64,000 nt of DNA from NCBI RefSeq assembly GCF_002218065.1, contig NZ_BDUB01000001.1:1744711-1808710 (forward strand), given 5' to 3'. Shown piece by piece: positions 16,486-27,451 of this stretch. A model generated the notes under the pieces. It did no database searches, was not told the origin of the DNA, and saw only the letters and a list, made by a program, of their open reading frames with translations. Each line of letters opens with the position of its first letter. The first letter of the stretch is position 1. The position numbers and the translations under genes were made by a program. This DNA comes from Nodularia sp. NIES-3585. Its GTDB lineage: Bacteria; Cyanobacteriota; Cyanobacteriia; Cyanobacteriales; Nostocaceae.

Positions 16486-18501
16486 TTAATCTTGAAAACG
16501 AGATGTCATACAGTATGGACAATCTAGCCATTCCGGTTGTAATATGGCATGACAATTCTGACAAGTAAGACCACTCTTGCGTTTGGCTTTTAACTCTGCT
16601 TCCAAACCTGTATCAGTAAAGGTTACCCGTTCCACTTCTTCTAGAGTCGTGGCACCTTGACGCACTAAATCCAGACTGTAAGCTAGCAAGGTTTTCATGC
16701 CTTCCTCGACAGCAACTTCCTTAATGCGGTCTGTTGGGGCTTCCTGGTTAATCAGAGTTTGTAGGTTTTCCGTGACTCGCATCACTTCATACACACCACA
16801 ACGTCCTTTGTAGCCAGAGCCATTACACTTGGGACAAACCGACTGATTTTTGGCTTTAGCTTCCGTAATTTCTTCTAATGTTAAACTGTTAGCTTTGTAA
16901 AAAGTTACGCCTACATTTTGGGAAGCGGATAAGCCATAGCGAGCGAGTTCCTCAGGGGTGGGAGCATAGGGGATACGACATTCGGAACAGACCCGCCGCA
17001 CTAAACGTTGCGCCAGCACGCCAATTAGGGAACTAGAAACCATAAAAGGCTCAATACCCATTTCTCCTAGACGAGCGATCGCACCTGGGGCATCGTTGGT
17101 GTGTAAAGTAGTTAATACTAAGTGACCAGTTAAGGCAGCCTCAATTGCAGTTTTTGCTGTTTCTTTGTCCCGTGTTTCACCCACTAGTAATACATCTGGG
17201 TCTTGCCGCAAAAACGCCCGCAAAGCCGTAGAAAAATCTAATCCTTTTTCCCGAATCACTTGTACTTGAGTAATCCCTGGCAAGCTGTACTCAATAGGAT
17301 CTTCGACTGTACTAATATTAATTCCCGGCGAGTTCTTTTCTGATAATGCCGAATACAGCGACGTAGTTTTACCAGAACCAGTTGGCCCAGTCACTAAAAT
17401 TAACCCGAAGGGACGGCTAACCATATCCTGGACAATTTGTAAAGTTTCAGGATCGGTAATTAACTTATTTAATCCCAACTGGGTGGAAGAGTTATCTAAA
17501 ATCCGCAGTACTACCTTTTCCCCGTAGCGGCTAGGTAAGGTACTGACGCGGAAATCCACCTTACGCCCCTCAAACAGTCGCCGGATGCGTCCATCTTGGG
17601 GTAAGCGACGCTCGGCAATATCTAGATTGGAGATGATTTTAAATCGAGCTGTGACCGCAGGCACGATTTTTTTCGGTAGGGGGTCGAAAGCTTCACTCAA
17701 TACCCCATCCTTACGAAACCGAATACGTAAATTTTCTTCCTGTGGTTCAATGTGAATATCTGAAACCCCCTCATGTAAGGCTTTGGCCAAAATTCTGTTG
17801 ACAAGATTAATCACTGGGGCATCTTCCGCACCCTTCATTGCTGCCCCTAAATCAGCCTCCATTTCTTCAGGGCTATCGTCTAGGTCGAGATTGCTCAGAT
17901 TTTCTAAATCTTGATTAATATCTGTAAATTTTTCTTTTTCTAGGTGCTTTTGCCGTACAGCTAACTCATCCAAAAATTGATTTATTAGCTGTTGGTAATC
18001 TTCTGGGGTAATTACCATGCGCTGTAATGCCAAACCTTGGGGGCGGAGGATGCGGTTGAGATCATCACAAGCTTCAAGATTATCCGGATCGACCATTGCC
18101 ACCAAAACACAGGGCGGTTTTTGGTTTTCATTTTTGGCTAATGGCACCAAGCGATGGCGACGACAGATATCCACCGGGATCAGGGTTTCAATCAGGTTTC
18201 CTACCTTGGTGTTGCCAATTTCGTTGACTTCGGGATCAAGGAACTCAACACCGTAAAGTATTTTCAGCTCAAAGAGCTGTTGTTTTTTATATTGTCTGAG
18301 GAACTCAGGTGATAGTTGTTGTCCGGTGATCGACTCCAGTACTTCAGTCAAGGGTCTGCCAGACTTGCGACTTTCAATCAGCGCCAGCCTCATCTGTTCA
18401 GTATTGGTATACCCAGACTGTATTAGCTTGTTGCCGAAGGGCGAAAACTCTGTTCTAGTAGTTAGAGCGGTACTGCGCCGTTGTGGTGACGAGTAAGTCA
18501 T
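16486..18501 (-). CDS. pilB: Pilus assembly ATPase PilB (GspE/PulE family)
   Basis: 671 residues. N-terminal MshEN-like domain, then Walker A GPTGSGKTT (near residue 370), Asp box VEDPIEY, Walker B DVLLVGETRD, and the His box LTTLHTNDAPG. A tetracysteine zinc site follows (CSECRIPY and CPKCNGSGYKGRCG). A second zinc ribbon is at the extreme C-terminus (CQNCHAILQPEWLDCPYC). Hydrolyses ATP to extend the pilus. First gene of pilB-pilT-pilC, 71 bp before pilT. Confidence 0.96.
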   Translation of the reverse strand: MTYSSPQRRSTALTTRTEFSPFGNKLIQSGYTNTEQMRLALIESRKSGRPLTEVLESITGQQLSPEFLRQYKKQQLFELKILYGVEFLDPEVNEIGNTKVGNLIETLIPVDICRRHRLVPLAKNENQKPPCVLVAMVDPDNLEACDDLNRILRPQGLALQRMVITPEDYQQLINQFLDELAVRQKHLEKEKFTDINQDLENLSNLDLDDSPEEMEADLGAAMKGAEDAPVINLVNRILAKALHEGVSDIHIEPQEENLRIRFRKDGVLSEAFDPLPKKIVPAVTARFKIISNLDIAERRLPQDGRIRRLFEGRKVDFRVSTLPSRYGEKVVLRILDNSSTQLGLNKLITDPETLQIVQDMVSRPFGLILVTGPTGSGKTTSLYSALSEKNSPGINISTVEDPIEYSLPGITQVQVIREKGLDFSTALRAFLRQDPDVLLVGETRDKETAKTAIEAALTGHLVLTTLHTNDAPGAIARLGEMGIEPFMVSSSLIGVLAQRLVRRVCSECRIPYAPTPEELARYGLSASQNVGVTFYKANSLTLEEITEAKAKNQSVCPKCNGSGYKGRCGVYEVMRVTENLQTLINQEAPTDRIKEVAVEEGMKTLLAYSLDLVRQGATTLEEVERVTFTDTGLEAELKAKRKSGLTCQNCHAILQPEWLDCPYCMTSRFQD

Positions 18502-18793
18502 AGGTGAGCAATGAGTAGGGAAAACCTCTATTTATAGTATTCCCAGGCTGGGGCAAAGAATTTTCATTTACGGCGAATAATATTCAGCACAATTCTGCCA
18601 CAAAGCTGATTTGTGATCTTCACATACTCGTTCGGAATACCGTCCCCAGGGTGTCTATGCTAACGTGTTCACCATTTGTCAAAATAAAAAGACGGTGGCA
18701 TCACTTCCAGTAAAATGCCGGCAAAAAAATTAGCCTCAGTTGTAAGCTGTGGTGACGTACTGCCATAAAAACAATCTGGGACGAGTAGACAAT

Positions 18794-19537
18794 ATGGACG
18801 AAAATAAACAGGTAAACAATACCAGCCAGCAATTGGGTGAACCAACAGAGGTAAAGCAAGCAATGAAGAGCGACTCCCCAGCCCAAACAAACTTCAATGA
18901 ATCTGGCAGCGAGGATACTGAACAAGTGACAACTCCAAATAATGTATCGGAAGATGTAACACTTACACCAGAAGATGGTGTCGCTGCTACTGAAAAAACT
19001 GAAGTAGAAACGGCTGCTTTGGCACAATTGACTCAACAAATTGAGTCTCTCAAAGCGCAACTAGAAGAACGCAGTACTCAATATATGAGGATTGCCGCCG
19101 ATTTTGAAAATTACCGCAAACGCACCAGCAAAGAAAAAGAAGAGCTGGATGTGCAAGTGAAGCGGAACACTATTTTGGAATTGCTCCCCATAGTCGATAA
19201 TTTTGAGCGGGCGCGAGCTCACCTCAAGCCACAAAGTGACGGCGAGATGACAATTCACAAAAGTTATCAAGGGGTTTATAAACAACTAGTGGAATGCCTC
19301 AAACGCATAGGGGTATCACCAATGCGTCCTGAAGGTGAAGAATTCGATCCCAATCTTCATGAAGCAGTTATGCGCGAACCTACGGATGAACATCCAGAGG
19401 GAACAGTGTTAGAAGAGTTAGTACGCGGATATTATTTGGGCGATCGCGTCCTACGCCATTCAATGGTCAAAGTGGCTGCTCCCAAGGAAGACACACCACC
19501 TGCACCAGAAGATCAGTCGAGTTCAGATAACAGTTAA
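18794..19537 (+). CDS. grpE: Nucleotide exchange factor GrpE
   Basis: 247 residues from ATG 18794 ([13 protein letters not shown]). An upstream GTG at 18749 would add 15 residues without family support. The first ~80 residues are acidic and disordered. Then comes the long helix [20 protein letters not shown] and the GrpE signature [10 protein letters not shown]. The beta domain contains [19 protein letters not shown] and [16 protein letters not shown]. Releases ADP from DnaK. I see no CIRCE operator upstream, so HrcA control is not supported here. Confidence 0.96.
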   Translation: MDENKQVNNTSQQLGEPTEVKQAMKSDSPAQTNFNESGSEDTEQVTTPNNVSEDVTLTPEDGVAATEKTEVETAALAQLTQQIESLKAQLEERSTQYMRIAADFENYRKRTSKEKEELDVQVKRNTILELLPIVDNFERARAHLKPQSDGEMTIHKSYQGVYKQLVECLKRIGVSPMRPEGEEFDPNLHEAVMREPTDEHPEGTVLEELVRGYYLGDRVLRHSMVKVAAPKEDTPPAPEDQSSSDNS

Positions 19538-19826
19538 ACTGTAGTTGCTCGCCTCATTGGCCAAAAGTGCCGAGATTCTATCAAGAATAGGCATTGCACA
19601 TCACACAAAGGCTCGGGCTGTTGACAGTCTGCCGGACTTTCCCAGCCCGCCTTTTGATTGCAGCTTGCATCTATGGCGCAGCAGGGCGTTAGCCAGTGTT
19701 GAGTTAAAACTCAGTCATAACTAAACTTTGAGCATTCAGCTTTCTCCTAACCTATAGGATTTCTGCTATAGACAAAATCATTCGCAAAAAATCAAGTTAT
19801 CAGCACTCAGTAAAAATACTATACGT

Positions 19827-21791
19827 ATGGGAAAAGTTATTGGGATCGACCTAGGCACTACTAACAGTTGCGTCGCAGTTTTGGAAGGCGGTCAACCACT
19901 TGTGATTTCCAACACTGAAGGCGGACGTACAACACCTAGTATTGTGGGATTTGGCAAGGGTAACGTTCGCTTAGTCGGTCAGCTGGCAAAGCGTCAAGCC
20001 GTAACTAATGCTGAAAACACAATCTATAGTATCAAGCGATTTATCGGTCGTCGCTGGGAAGATACTCAAACAGAACGCAGTCGCGTACCTTATACCTGTA
20101 TCAAAGGTCGAGACGATACTGTTGATGTTCAAATTCGCGGAGGTAACTACACACCCCAAGAACTATCCGCTATGGTTCTGCAAAAACTCAAGCAGGATGC
20201 AGAAAGTTTTTTGGGTGAAGAGGTAACTCAGGCAGTAATTACCGTACCAGCATATTTCACAGATGCTCAAAGACAAGCAACTAAAGATGCTGGTACTATT
20301 GCTGGACTTGAAGTTCTCCGAATTATCAACGAGCCAACTGCTGCGGCTCTAGCCTTTGGTTTAGAAAAACAAGACCAAGAGCAGTTGATTTTAGTATTTG
20401 ACTTAGGAGGCGGGACCTTCGATGTTTCTATCCTCCAACTTGGGGATGGAGTTTTTGAAGTTAAGGCAACTTGTGGTAACAACCACTTGGGCGGAGATGA
20501 CTTTGATAACTCTATCGTCAGCTGGATGATTGACCGTTTCCAGCAACAAGAAAAAATTAACCTTTCTCCCGATAAAATGGCACTGCAACGTCTGCGGGAA
20601 GCAGCAGAAAAAGCCAAAATCGAACTTTCTCATCTAGCGAGTACTTCCATTAACTTGCCATTTATCACTGCCGATGAGACTGGGCCAAAACATCTGGAAA
20701 TGGAACTCAATCGCGCTCAATTTGAAGAAATGGCAGGGACTTTAGTTGAAGCTACCATTGAGCCAATGATTCAAGCTCTCAAAGACGCAGACCTGCAAAC
20801 ACAAGATATAGATCGGATTATTTTGGTAGGTGGTTCCACCCGGATTCCCGCAGTCCAAAATGCCCTGATCAAGTTTTTTAATGGTAAAGCTCCTGATCGC
20901 TCTATCAACCCTGATGAGGCAGTAGCCCTTGGGGCGGCAATTCAAGCAGGAGTACTGAGTGGCGAAGTCGATAATCTTCTGCTACTGGATGTCACACCCT
21001 TATCTCTAGGAATTGAAACTTTGGGAGAAGTGTTTACAAAAATTATTGAACGTAACACCACAATTCCCACCAGCAAATCCCAGGTTTTTTCCACGGCGGT
21101 TGATGGACAAACCTCAGTGGAAATCCACGTTCTTCAGGGAGAAAGGGCAATGTCAAGGGATAACAAAAGTCTTGGTAAATTTCTGCTAGCAGGAATTCCG
21201 CCATCTCCCCGTGGTGTTCCCCAAATAGAAGTATCTTTTGAAATTGATGTGAACGGTATCCTCAATGTTGCAGCCCAAGACAAAGGTACTGGTCGAGAGC
21301 AGAGTATTCGGATTAGTAATACAGGCGGTTTGAATAGCAGCGAAATTGAACGGATGCAGCAAGAAGCCGAAGTATTTGCCGAAGAGGATAAAAAACGCAA
21401 AGAACTTGTTGATCTCAAAAACCAAGCAGATAATTTGTTGTTTAGTTACGAATCAACCCTCAAGGATAATGGTGAGTTTATTGGTGAGCAGATGAAAACT
21501 TTAGCCAATGAAAAAGTCATTCAACTCCAAGCCGTCATGGCTAATTCCAACATTTCGCTCACAGAATTTCAACAGTGCTTAGAAGACTTTCAACAGACTT
21601 TGTTTGCCATTGGTGCTGATGTATACAACAGAGCTAACGACCAAGAAGATAGTGAGGATGTGGAAGAAGTTTCAGAGAATCCCTTGAGTTCAGAATTAGA
21701 GGAACCAATTAATGAAGCACCAATACCACAATTAAATTTTGATTTTGATGAAGAAATTACAGCACAGGCTGATTATGAAGCAATAGATTAG
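19827..21791 (+). CDS. dnaK: Hsp70 chaperone DnaK
   Basis: 654 residues. Hsp70 signatures [32 protein letters not shown] and [13 protein letters not shown] are all present, followed by the beta-sandwich ([14 protein letters not shown]) and a helical lid. The C-terminus ends in a long acidic stretch ([22 protein letters not shown]), without the Gly-rich tail common in E. coli-type DnaK. Cyanobacteria carry several dnaK paralogues and I do not assign a number. Placed between grpE and dnaJ, its two cochaperones, with 289 bp after grpE, so it may have its own promoter. Confidence 0.96.
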   Translation: MGKVIGIDLGTTNSCVAVLEGGQPLVISNTEGGRTTPSIVGFGKGNVRLVGQLAKRQAVTNAENTIYSIKRFIGRRWEDTQTERSRVPYTCIKGRDDTVDVQIRGGNYTPQELSAMVLQKLKQDAESFLGEEVTQAVITVPAYFTDAQRQATKDAGTIAGLEVLRIINEPTAAALAFGLEKQDQEQLILVFDLGGGTFDVSILQLGDGVFEVKATCGNNHLGGDDFDNSIVSWMIDRFQQQEKINLSPDKMALQRLREAAEKAKIELSHLASTSINLPFITADETGPKHLEMELNRAQFEEMAGTLVEATIEPMIQALKDADLQTQDIDRIILVGGSTRIPAVQNALIKFFNGKAPDRSINPDEAVALGAAIQAGVLSGEVDNLLLLDVTPLSLGIETLGEVFTKIIERNTTIPTSKSQVFSTAVDGQTSVEIHVLQGERAMSRDNKSLGKFLLAGIPPSPRGVPQIEVSFEIDVNGILNVAAQDKGTGREQSIRISNTGGLNSSEIERMQQEAEVFAEEDKKRKELVDLKNQADNLLFSYESTLKDNGEFIGEQMKTLANEKVIQLQAVMANSNISLTEFQQCLEDFQQTLFAIGADVYNRANDQEDSEDVEEVSENPLSSELEEPINEAPIPQLNFDFDEEITAQADYEAID

Positions 21792-21821
21792 TCATTGGTC
21801 ATTGAGAAGTGACTATTTTTT
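21789..21821 (+). terminator. Possible terminator after dnaK
   Basis: TAGTCA and TGACTA form a 6-bp stem around a 15-nt loop, followed by six T. The first arm overlaps the dnaK stop. Stem is short, so confidence is moderate. Confidence 0.45.
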
Positions 21822-22376
21822 CCCTGCACTCTGCCTCCTAATTTTGCTAAATTGGAGAAGCGAATTGCTGTGGGTTAAATACAATACCCGTGAAAATGCA
21901 CTCAAATGCAGATGGGAGGTTTTCCGCACCTAATTGTGCGGCTAGCCCCTATGGTTCATGAACGGTATTTTCACCCGCTGAGTAGCACAATTGTAAAAGA
22001 GACAGTTTACCTGCCTGACTTTAGCTGCTTTTGTTGTCTCCATGAGGAAAGCAACTTTTGCTTGAAACTGGCTGGTGATTTTTGCGAAAGGTGAAAGGGA
22101 AAAGGTAAAATCAAGATATTATTAATAAAAATTTACTTTTTCTTTCTGCCTAGCTTCCGGCAAGCCGCCCTCCAAAGCACACTGCCTGACCCAAAGAAGT
22201 CACCTGAGCGAGTTTTAGTTCACTATTTGGTGAGCAACAGGAGTAAATTCCATTTTCCTGACTGGCACACTTTTATGAGTAGCCGCTCCTCAAGGATATG
22301 ACTTACCGTAGGATAGCAGGTGTTTGTGGCGTTTATTGCCTTCTGCTTTCTTCCTCCTAACTTTTACCTTTGCTAT
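21822..22376. other. Gene-free interval between dnaK and dnaJ
   Basis: About 555 bp. A 62-codon frame at 21906-22094 lacks family resemblance and is not accepted. The length suggests dnaJ has its own promoter. No CIRCE (TTAGCACTC-N9-GAGTGCTAA) found. Confidence 0.45.
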
Positions 22377-23516
22377 ATGGCCCGCGACTATTATGAAACT
22401 CTGGGTGTCTCTCGTGACGCCGACAAAGAAGACATCAAACAAGCCTACCGCCGTTTAGCCCGGAAGTATCACCCAGATGTGAACAAAGAACCGGGAGCGG
22501 AAGATCGGTTCAAGGAAATTAATCGCGCTTATGAAGTGCTTTCTGAGCCAGATATTCGAGAACGTTATAACCGTTTTGGTGAAGCTGGTGTTTCAGGTGC
22601 TGCTGCTGCTGGCGCAGGCTTCCAAGATATGGGCGATATGGGCGGTTTTGCCGATATCTTTGAAAGTATTTTCAGTGGCTTCGCTGGTGGCGGTATGGGT
22701 GGTCCGACCACGCAACGACGACGCAGTGGACCAGTGCGGGGTGACGACTTAAGACTAGACCTGAAGTTGGACTTTCGAGAAGCGGTATTTGGCGGCGAAA
22801 AAGAAATTCGCATTTCCCATTTAGAGGTCTGTGATGCCTGTGGTGGTTCGGGTGCTAAAGCCGGGACTCGCCCGCGCACTTGTTCAACTTGTGGCGGTTC
22901 GGGTCAAGTCCGTCGTGTGACTAGAACACCCTTTGGTAGCTTCACTCAAGTCTCTACTTGTCCTACCTGTAACGGTACGGGAATGGTGATTGAAGACAAA
23001 TGTGATGCTTGTGATGGTAAGGGGACAAATCAAGTACCCAAGAAATTAAAAATTAACATTCCGGCTGGGGTGGATAATGGTACACGCTTGCGGATCTCCC
23101 AAGAAGGGGATGCTGGTCAACGTGGTGGACCTCCTGGGGATTTGTACGTCTACTTATTTGTTAATGAAGACGAAGAATTCCAACGGGACGGGATTAATGT
23201 TCTCTCGGAAATCAAAGTTAGCTATTTGCAAGCAATTTTAGGTTGTCGTTTGGAAGTAGAAACGGTGGACGGGCTAGTGGAACTGATTATCCCTGCCGGA
23301 ACTCAGCCGAATACAGTTATGAAGCTGGAAAATCGGGGTGTACCTCGTTTGGGAAATCCTGTGAGTCGCGGCGACCATCTGCTGACAATATTAATTGACA
23401 TTCCTACGAAGGTGACCCCGGAGGAAAGAGAATTGCTGGAGAAGCTGGCTAAAATTAAGGGAGACCGGACTGGTAAAGGTGGTCTAGAAGGATTCTTGGG
23501 AAATCTGTTTAAGTAA
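22377..23516 (+). CDS. dnaJ: Chaperone protein DnaJ (type I Hsp40)
   Basis: 379 residues from ATG 22377 ([20 protein letters not shown]); the frame extends 19 codons upstream with hydrophobic non-family residues. J domain with HPD (KYHPDVN), a Gly-rich linker ([21 protein letters not shown]), and four zinc-finger repeats [32 protein letters not shown]. The C-terminal peptide-binding domain follows. Full class A architecture. Stimulates DnaK ATPase. Its TAA overlaps the ATG of the next gene (TAATG). Confidence 0.97.
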   Translation: MARDYYETLGVSRDADKEDIKQAYRRLARKYHPDVNKEPGAEDRFKEINRAYEVLSEPDIRERYNRFGEAGVSGAAAAGAGFQDMGDMGGFADIFESIFSGFAGGGMGGPTTQRRRSGPVRGDDLRLDLKLDFREAVFGGEKEIRISHLEVCDACGGSGAKAGTRPRTCSTCGGSGQVRRVTRTPFGSFTQVSTCPTCNGTGMVIEDKCDACDGKGTNQVPKKLKINIPAGVDNGTRLRISQEGDAGQRGGPPGDLYVYLFVNEDEEFQRDGINVLSEIKVSYLQAILGCRLEVETVDGLVELIIPAGTQPNTVMKLENRGVPRLGNPVSRGDHLLTILIDIPTKVTPEERELLEKLAKIKGDRTGKGGLEGFLGNLFK

Positions 23517-23773
23517 TGAATTCTTCTCAACTTTCAACTCCTGATGCTCAACTTGATTTGCGCGGCACTCCTTGCCCGATTAATTTTGTGCGGACAAAAT
23601 TATGTTTAGAAAAAATGCTGCCTGGGTGTTTGCTCGAAGTCTGGCTAGACTCTGGAGAACCTATTGAGCAAGTTCCCGATAGCTTGATCATGGCAGGTTA
23701 TCAGGTGGAGCAAATTACAGATTGCATGGAGTATTTTTCTTTGTTGGTACGCCGTCCGGCTACTGCCCAATGA
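23516..23773 (+). CDS. TusA/SirA-like sulfurtransferase-family protein
   Basis: 85 residues. LDLRGTPCPINFVRTKLCLEKM contains the CPxP-like CP motif of the TusA/SirA/YedF family (here CPIN), with the fold's second half LLEVWLDSGEPIEQVPDSLIMAGY. Family members relay persulfide sulfur or act in redox; the function in cyanobacteria is unassigned. Start codon overlaps the dnaJ stop and its own stop overlaps the rsgA start (ATGA), so all three are translationally coupled. Confidence 0.88.
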   Translation: MNSSQLSTPDAQLDLRGTPCPINFVRTKLCLEKMLPGCLLEVWLDSGEPIEQVPDSLIMAGYQVEQITDCMEYFSLLVRRPATAQ

Positions 23774-24882
23774 CAACAGTGGAAACTATGTCTATTAATG
23801 GACAGTTACTTGGTACGGTGCTAGCCGTGCAAGCCAATTTTTATCGTGTGCAGCTGGATGTAGATGACGAAAGTATCAGGGTACAGGGTGAGAAGGAAAA
23901 TGTTTCCCCACTCCCTACTCCTGCTATGCTGCTCTGTACCCGTAGAACCCGGTTGAAAAAAATTGGGCAACAGGTGATGGTGGGCGATCGCGTAATTGTT
24001 TCAGAGCCAGATTGGTCTGGTGGTAGGGGGGCAATTTCCCATGTCCTACCCCGTCAAAGCCTATTAGACCGGCCAGCGATCGCTAATGTTGACCAAATTC
24101 TCTTGGCATTTGCTGTTACAGATCCACCTCTGGAACCTTATCAATTAAGTCGATTTCTGGTGAAAGCTGAGTCTACTGATGTGGATGTGCTTTTATGCCT
24201 GAATAAAAGTGATTTAATCTCACCACAAGTCCAAGAAAAAATTAGCGATCGCCTGCTGGGTTGGGGCTATAAACCCCTATTTATTAGCGTCCAAAATGGC
24301 ATCAATATTGCAGAATTAACTAACCATCTCAATAATAAAATTACTGTCATTGCTGGGCCTTCCGGTGTGGGAAAATCTAGCCTGATTAATGTGCTAATAC
24401 CCACTCTTAACCTGCGAGTGGGGGAAGTCTCAGGCAAACTAGCACGAGGCCGCCATACAACGCGCCACACAGAATTATTTGAATTACCTGGTGGGGGTTT
24501 ACTCGCAGATACTCCCGGCTTTAACCAACCTGATTTGGATTGTAGCCCCGAAGAATTAATCTATTATTTCCCAGAAGCCAGAGAACGATTAGCCGCGGCT
24601 AGTTGTCGATTTAGTGACTGTCTGCATCGAGACGAGCCTGATTGTGTGGTGCAGGGTGACTGGGAAAGGTATGAACATTACTTAGAATTTTTAGATCAAG
24701 CGATCGCGCGTCAAACTCAGCTTCACCAACAAGCCGATCCCGAATCAACGATGAAAATCAAAAGTAAAGGTAACGGTAAGCAGCAGTACGAACCGAAGTT
24801 AGAGAGTAAAAAGTATCGTCGCGTCTCTCGCAAAACACAGTTGCAAGAGCTAGCACAATTGTATAAAGAACCGGAAGATTAA
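23770..24882 (+). CDS. rsgA: Ribosome small-subunit biogenesis GTPase RsgA
   Basis: 370 residues from ATG 23770. The order of G motifs is circularly permuted as in RsgA/YjeQ: NKSD (G4) comes before GPSGVGKSSLIN (G1), then DTPGFNQPDL (G3). An OB-fold precedes the GTPase. The zinc-binding C-terminal module is CRFSDCLHRDEPDCVV (Cys-Cys-His-Cys). The tail is basic. RsgA checks and releases late 30S assembly factors. A longer frame from 23722 is less likely than the ATGA-coupled start. Confidence 0.95.
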   Translation: MTTVETMSINGQLLGTVLAVQANFYRVQLDVDDESIRVQGEKENVSPLPTPAMLLCTRRTRLKKIGQQVMVGDRVIVSEPDWSGGRGAISHVLPRQSLLDRPAIANVDQILLAFAVTDPPLEPYQLSRFLVKAESTDVDVLLCLNKSDLISPQVQEKISDRLLGWGYKPLFISVQNGINIAELTNHLNNKITVIAGPSGVGKSSLINVLIPTLNLRVGEVSGKLARGRHTTRHTELFELPGGGLLADTPGFNQPDLDCSPEELIYYFPEARERLAAASCRFSDCLHRDEPDCVVQGDWERYEHYLEFLDQAIARQTQLHQQADPESTMKIKSKGNGKQQYEPKLESKKYRRVSRKTQLQELAQLYKEPED

Positions 24883-25135
24883 ATCAGTTATCAAGGGATA
24901 AGGTGGGAGATTTAGATTAGCCACCGACGCTTAACAGTCATTAGCTTTGAGTTGTCAGTTAACGCCGATGTCTTCGAGGAATTGAACCTCAACGCTCTGG
25001 AAAAAACCCTAGTTAAATATCTTAACAACACAGCCAACTAGAAAACTACAGTCACGCACCCCATAAAGTCTTAAAATATTGTTAATTTCGCTAAACCCTC
25101 GTTCTTAAACTTACAATTACTACCCTTAAATCACT

Positions 25136-26728
25136 ATGGCTATCGGCTACGTCGCGCTTGTACTTCATGCACATCTGCCCTTTGTTCGTCACCCAGAAAG
25201 TGACTATGTGTTGGAAGAAGAATGGCTTTATGAAGCCATCACCGAAACATACATTCCTTTATTGAAAGTATTTGAGGGCTTAAAGCGAGACGGTATCGAC
25301 TTTAAAATCACCATGAGTATGACACCGCCGCTAGTGTCTATGCTCCGCGATCCCCTATTGCAAGAACGCTATGACGCGCACTTAGCCCAACTAGAAGAAC
25401 TTATAGAACTGGAAATTGAGCGTAATGCCAAAAATGGGCATCTTCGTTATTTAGCAGAACATTACGCTACTGAGTTTAACGAAGCGCGTCAAGTCTGGGA
25501 AGGCTACAAAGGTGACTTGATCACAGGTTTTAAGAAGTTTCAAGATAGTAATAACTTAGAAATTATCACTTGTGGTGCTACTCACGGCTATCTACCGCTG
25601 ATGAAAATGTATCCCCAAGCTGTGTGGGCGCAAATTCAGGTAGCTTGTGAACACTACGAGCAAACTTTTGGACAAGCACCCAGAGGGATTTGGTTGCCGG
25701 AATGCGCTTACTATGAAGGTGTAGAGCGAATGCTGGCGGATGCTGGTTTACGCTATTTTCTCACTGATGGACATGGAATTTTATACGCCCGTCCTCGCCC
25801 ACGCTTTGGTACTTACGCCCCAATTTTTACAGAACCTGGTGTTGCAGCTTTTGGTCGAGACCATGAATCTTCGCAGCAGGTATGGTCTTCTGAGGTGGGT
25901 TATCCCGGCGCAGCAGAGTATCGGGAATTTTACAAAGATTTGGGCTGGGAAGCGGAATATGAGTACATTAAGCCCTATATCATGCCCAATGGTCAGCGAA
26001 AAAACACAGGGATTAAGTATCACAAAATTACTGGACGTGGTTTAGGGCTTTCAGATAAAGCCCTCTATGATCCTTATTGGGCGAGGGAAAAAGCGGCAGA
26101 ACACGCTGCCAACTTTATGTATAACCGTGAACGCCAAGCCGAGCATTTACACGGTATTATGGGTCGTCCGCCCATTATTGTTTCGCCTTATGATGCCGAG
26201 TTATTTGGTCACTGGTGGTATGAAGGCCCTTGGTTTATTGATTACTTGTTCCGTAAATCATGGCATGACCAAGGAACATATCAAATGGCTCATCTGGCTG
26301 ATTATTTGCGGACAGAACCAAACCAACAAGTTTGTCGCCCTTCGCAGTCGAGTTGGGGCTATAAGGGTTTCCATGAGTATTGGTTGAACGAAACAAATGC
26401 TTGGATTTATCCACATTTACATAAAGCCAGCGAACGCATGATTGAAATATCGCACATAGAAGCCGAAGACGACTTGCAGGAGAAAGCACTGAACCAAGCC
26501 GCGCGGGAACTTTTATTAGCGCAATCTTCTGACTGGGCTTTTATTATGCGGACGGGAACAATGGTTCCCTATGCTGTGAGAAGAACGCGATCGCACTTGA
26601 TGCGGTTTAATAAGCTCTACGAAGACGTTAAAATTGGCAAAGTGGATAGTGGTTGGCTGGAAAAGGTGGAATTAATGGATAATATCTTCCCTCAAATTAA
26701 CTATCGGGTTTACCGTCCTTTGTCCTAG
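25136..26728 (+). CDS. GH57-family 1,4-alpha-glucan branching enzyme
   Basis: 530 residues, beginning IGYVALVLHAHLPFVRHPES, the GH57 HAHxP motif. The catalytic Glu fits WLPECAYYEGVERML and the catalytic Asp SPYDAELFGHWWYEGPWF, as in GH57 branching enzymes of the Thermus/Thermococcus type. The C-terminal helical domain (DUF1957 region) is present. Expected role: introducing alpha-1,6 branches in glycogen. Monocistronic; the 3' flank carries a repeat element. The organism probably also has a GH13 GlgB elsewhere. Confidence 0.92.
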   Translation: MAIGYVALVLHAHLPFVRHPESDYVLEEEWLYEAITETYIPLLKVFEGLKRDGIDFKITMSMTPPLVSMLRDPLLQERYDAHLAQLEELIELEIERNAKNGHLRYLAEHYATEFNEARQVWEGYKGDLITGFKKFQDSNNLEIITCGATHGYLPLMKMYPQAVWAQIQVACEHYEQTFGQAPRGIWLPECAYYEGVERMLADAGLRYFLTDGHGILYARPRPRFGTYAPIFTEPGVAAFGRDHESSQQVWSSEVGYPGAAEYREFYKDLGWEAEYEYIKPYIMPNGQRKNTGIKYHKITGRGLGLSDKALYDPYWAREKAAEHAANFMYNRERQAEHLHGIMGRPPIIVSPYDAELFGHWWYEGPWFIDYLFRKSWHDQGTYQMAHLADYLRTEPNQQVCRPSQSSWGYKGFHEYWLNETNAWIYPHLHKASERMIEISHIEAEDDLQEKALNQAARELLLAQSSDWAFIMRTGTMVPYAVRRTRSHLMRFNKLYEDVKIGKVDSGWLEKVELMDNIFPQINYRVYRPLS

Positions 26729-27064
26729 TAGCCTCAAATGGTAGGGTGCGTTATATGTAGACGCTAGTCCATAACGCACCCAAAATCTATGAAGGTGCGT
26801 TGCACTGCGCGACAACACCGACTACAAAAAGCATTTGGAGTAATTTAATTATTTCTGTGTACACGGTAGACTCTGGGAGAAAAGCGGAAAATCAGAGATT
26901 TTTTCAACTATTCTGGTGTACACAGTTCATGACAGTTTTTTAATAAAATGTAATGCTAAGTAAAATTTACTTTCTTTGAATTACCATAGTGAGAAACTTC
27001 AATTATTTATTCTCTACGTTAAATTTGAAGTAAGTTGGGGATTAAATCCCAGGAGATGAGTGCT
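26729..27064. repeat. Intergenic element with TAGGGTGCGTTAT core and GTGTACAC motifs
   Basis: Holds TAGGGTGCGTTATATGTAGA paired with CATAACGCACCC, then GTGCGTTGCACTGCGCGAC, and CTGTGTACAC near 26857. A second GTGTACACAG (26930 region) forms an inverted pair with the first. The sequence is related to the better-preserved copy at 57036-57191, but its left end is not recognisable. Remaining bases up to the toxin-like gene are A+T-rich. Confidence 0.55.
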
Positions 27065-27451
27065 ATGGATATATTGATTGAATCTACAAAAGATTTTGAG
27101 CAAGATTTGGAGCAATTTAGTAATACAGAAAAATTTAAGATTATTAAAAAACTGAACCGATATGTTGAATTGCTTTCAATAGACAAAAATTTATTTTACA
27201 AAAATAGTACACAATTAAGAAATATCAGACTCAATGAAAATTATGATTCTTCTATATATTCTCTGAGAATTAATGAAAAAATTAGAATAATTCTGACGAT
27301 TGATGATGATCCTATTTTTGATAGGACAGTAATAACTTTATTTAGAGCCGTCAAGGCTGAAGATGCACCAAAAGCATATAATTCTGTGGCGGAAACTCTT
27401 TACCAAGACTTCACTGTAGAGAACCAAGAGTTTGAGGTTCATTCTAGCTAA
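27065..27451 (+). CDS. RelE/ParE-like toxin candidate
   Basis: 128 residues from ATG 27065, chosen because AGGAG at 27051-27055 lies 9 nt upstream. ATG 27056 and TTG 27035 are in frame but poorly placed for that SD. KKLNRYVELLSIDKNLF followed by LRNIRL and SIYSLRINEKIRIILTID is the helix-helix-beta pattern of RelE/ParE toxins. It ends TAATG, overlapping the next gene. A+T-rich, consistent with acquired DNA. Family placement is by pattern only. Confidence 0.65.
   Translation: MDILIESTKDFEQDLEQFSNTEKFKIIKKLNRYVELLSIDKNLFYKNSTQLRNIRLNENYDSSIYSLRINEKIRIILTIDDDPIFDRTVITLFRAVKAEDAPKAYNSVAETLYQDFTVENQEFEVHSS

Noticed and set aside
18541-19826. CIRCE/HrcA operator upstream of grpE or dnaK
   Set aside because: Only isolated CAGCACTCAG-like half matches; no paired TTAGCACTC/GAGTGCTAA.
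21906-22094. 62-codon frame between dnaK and dnaJ
   Set aside because: No SD, odd composition with clustered Cys/Phe, no recognisable pattern.
24960-25000. tRNA T-arm-like GAGGTTCAATTCCTC on the minus strand
   Set aside because: No acceptor, D or anticodon arms with matching 5' half could be found; probably chance or a fragment.
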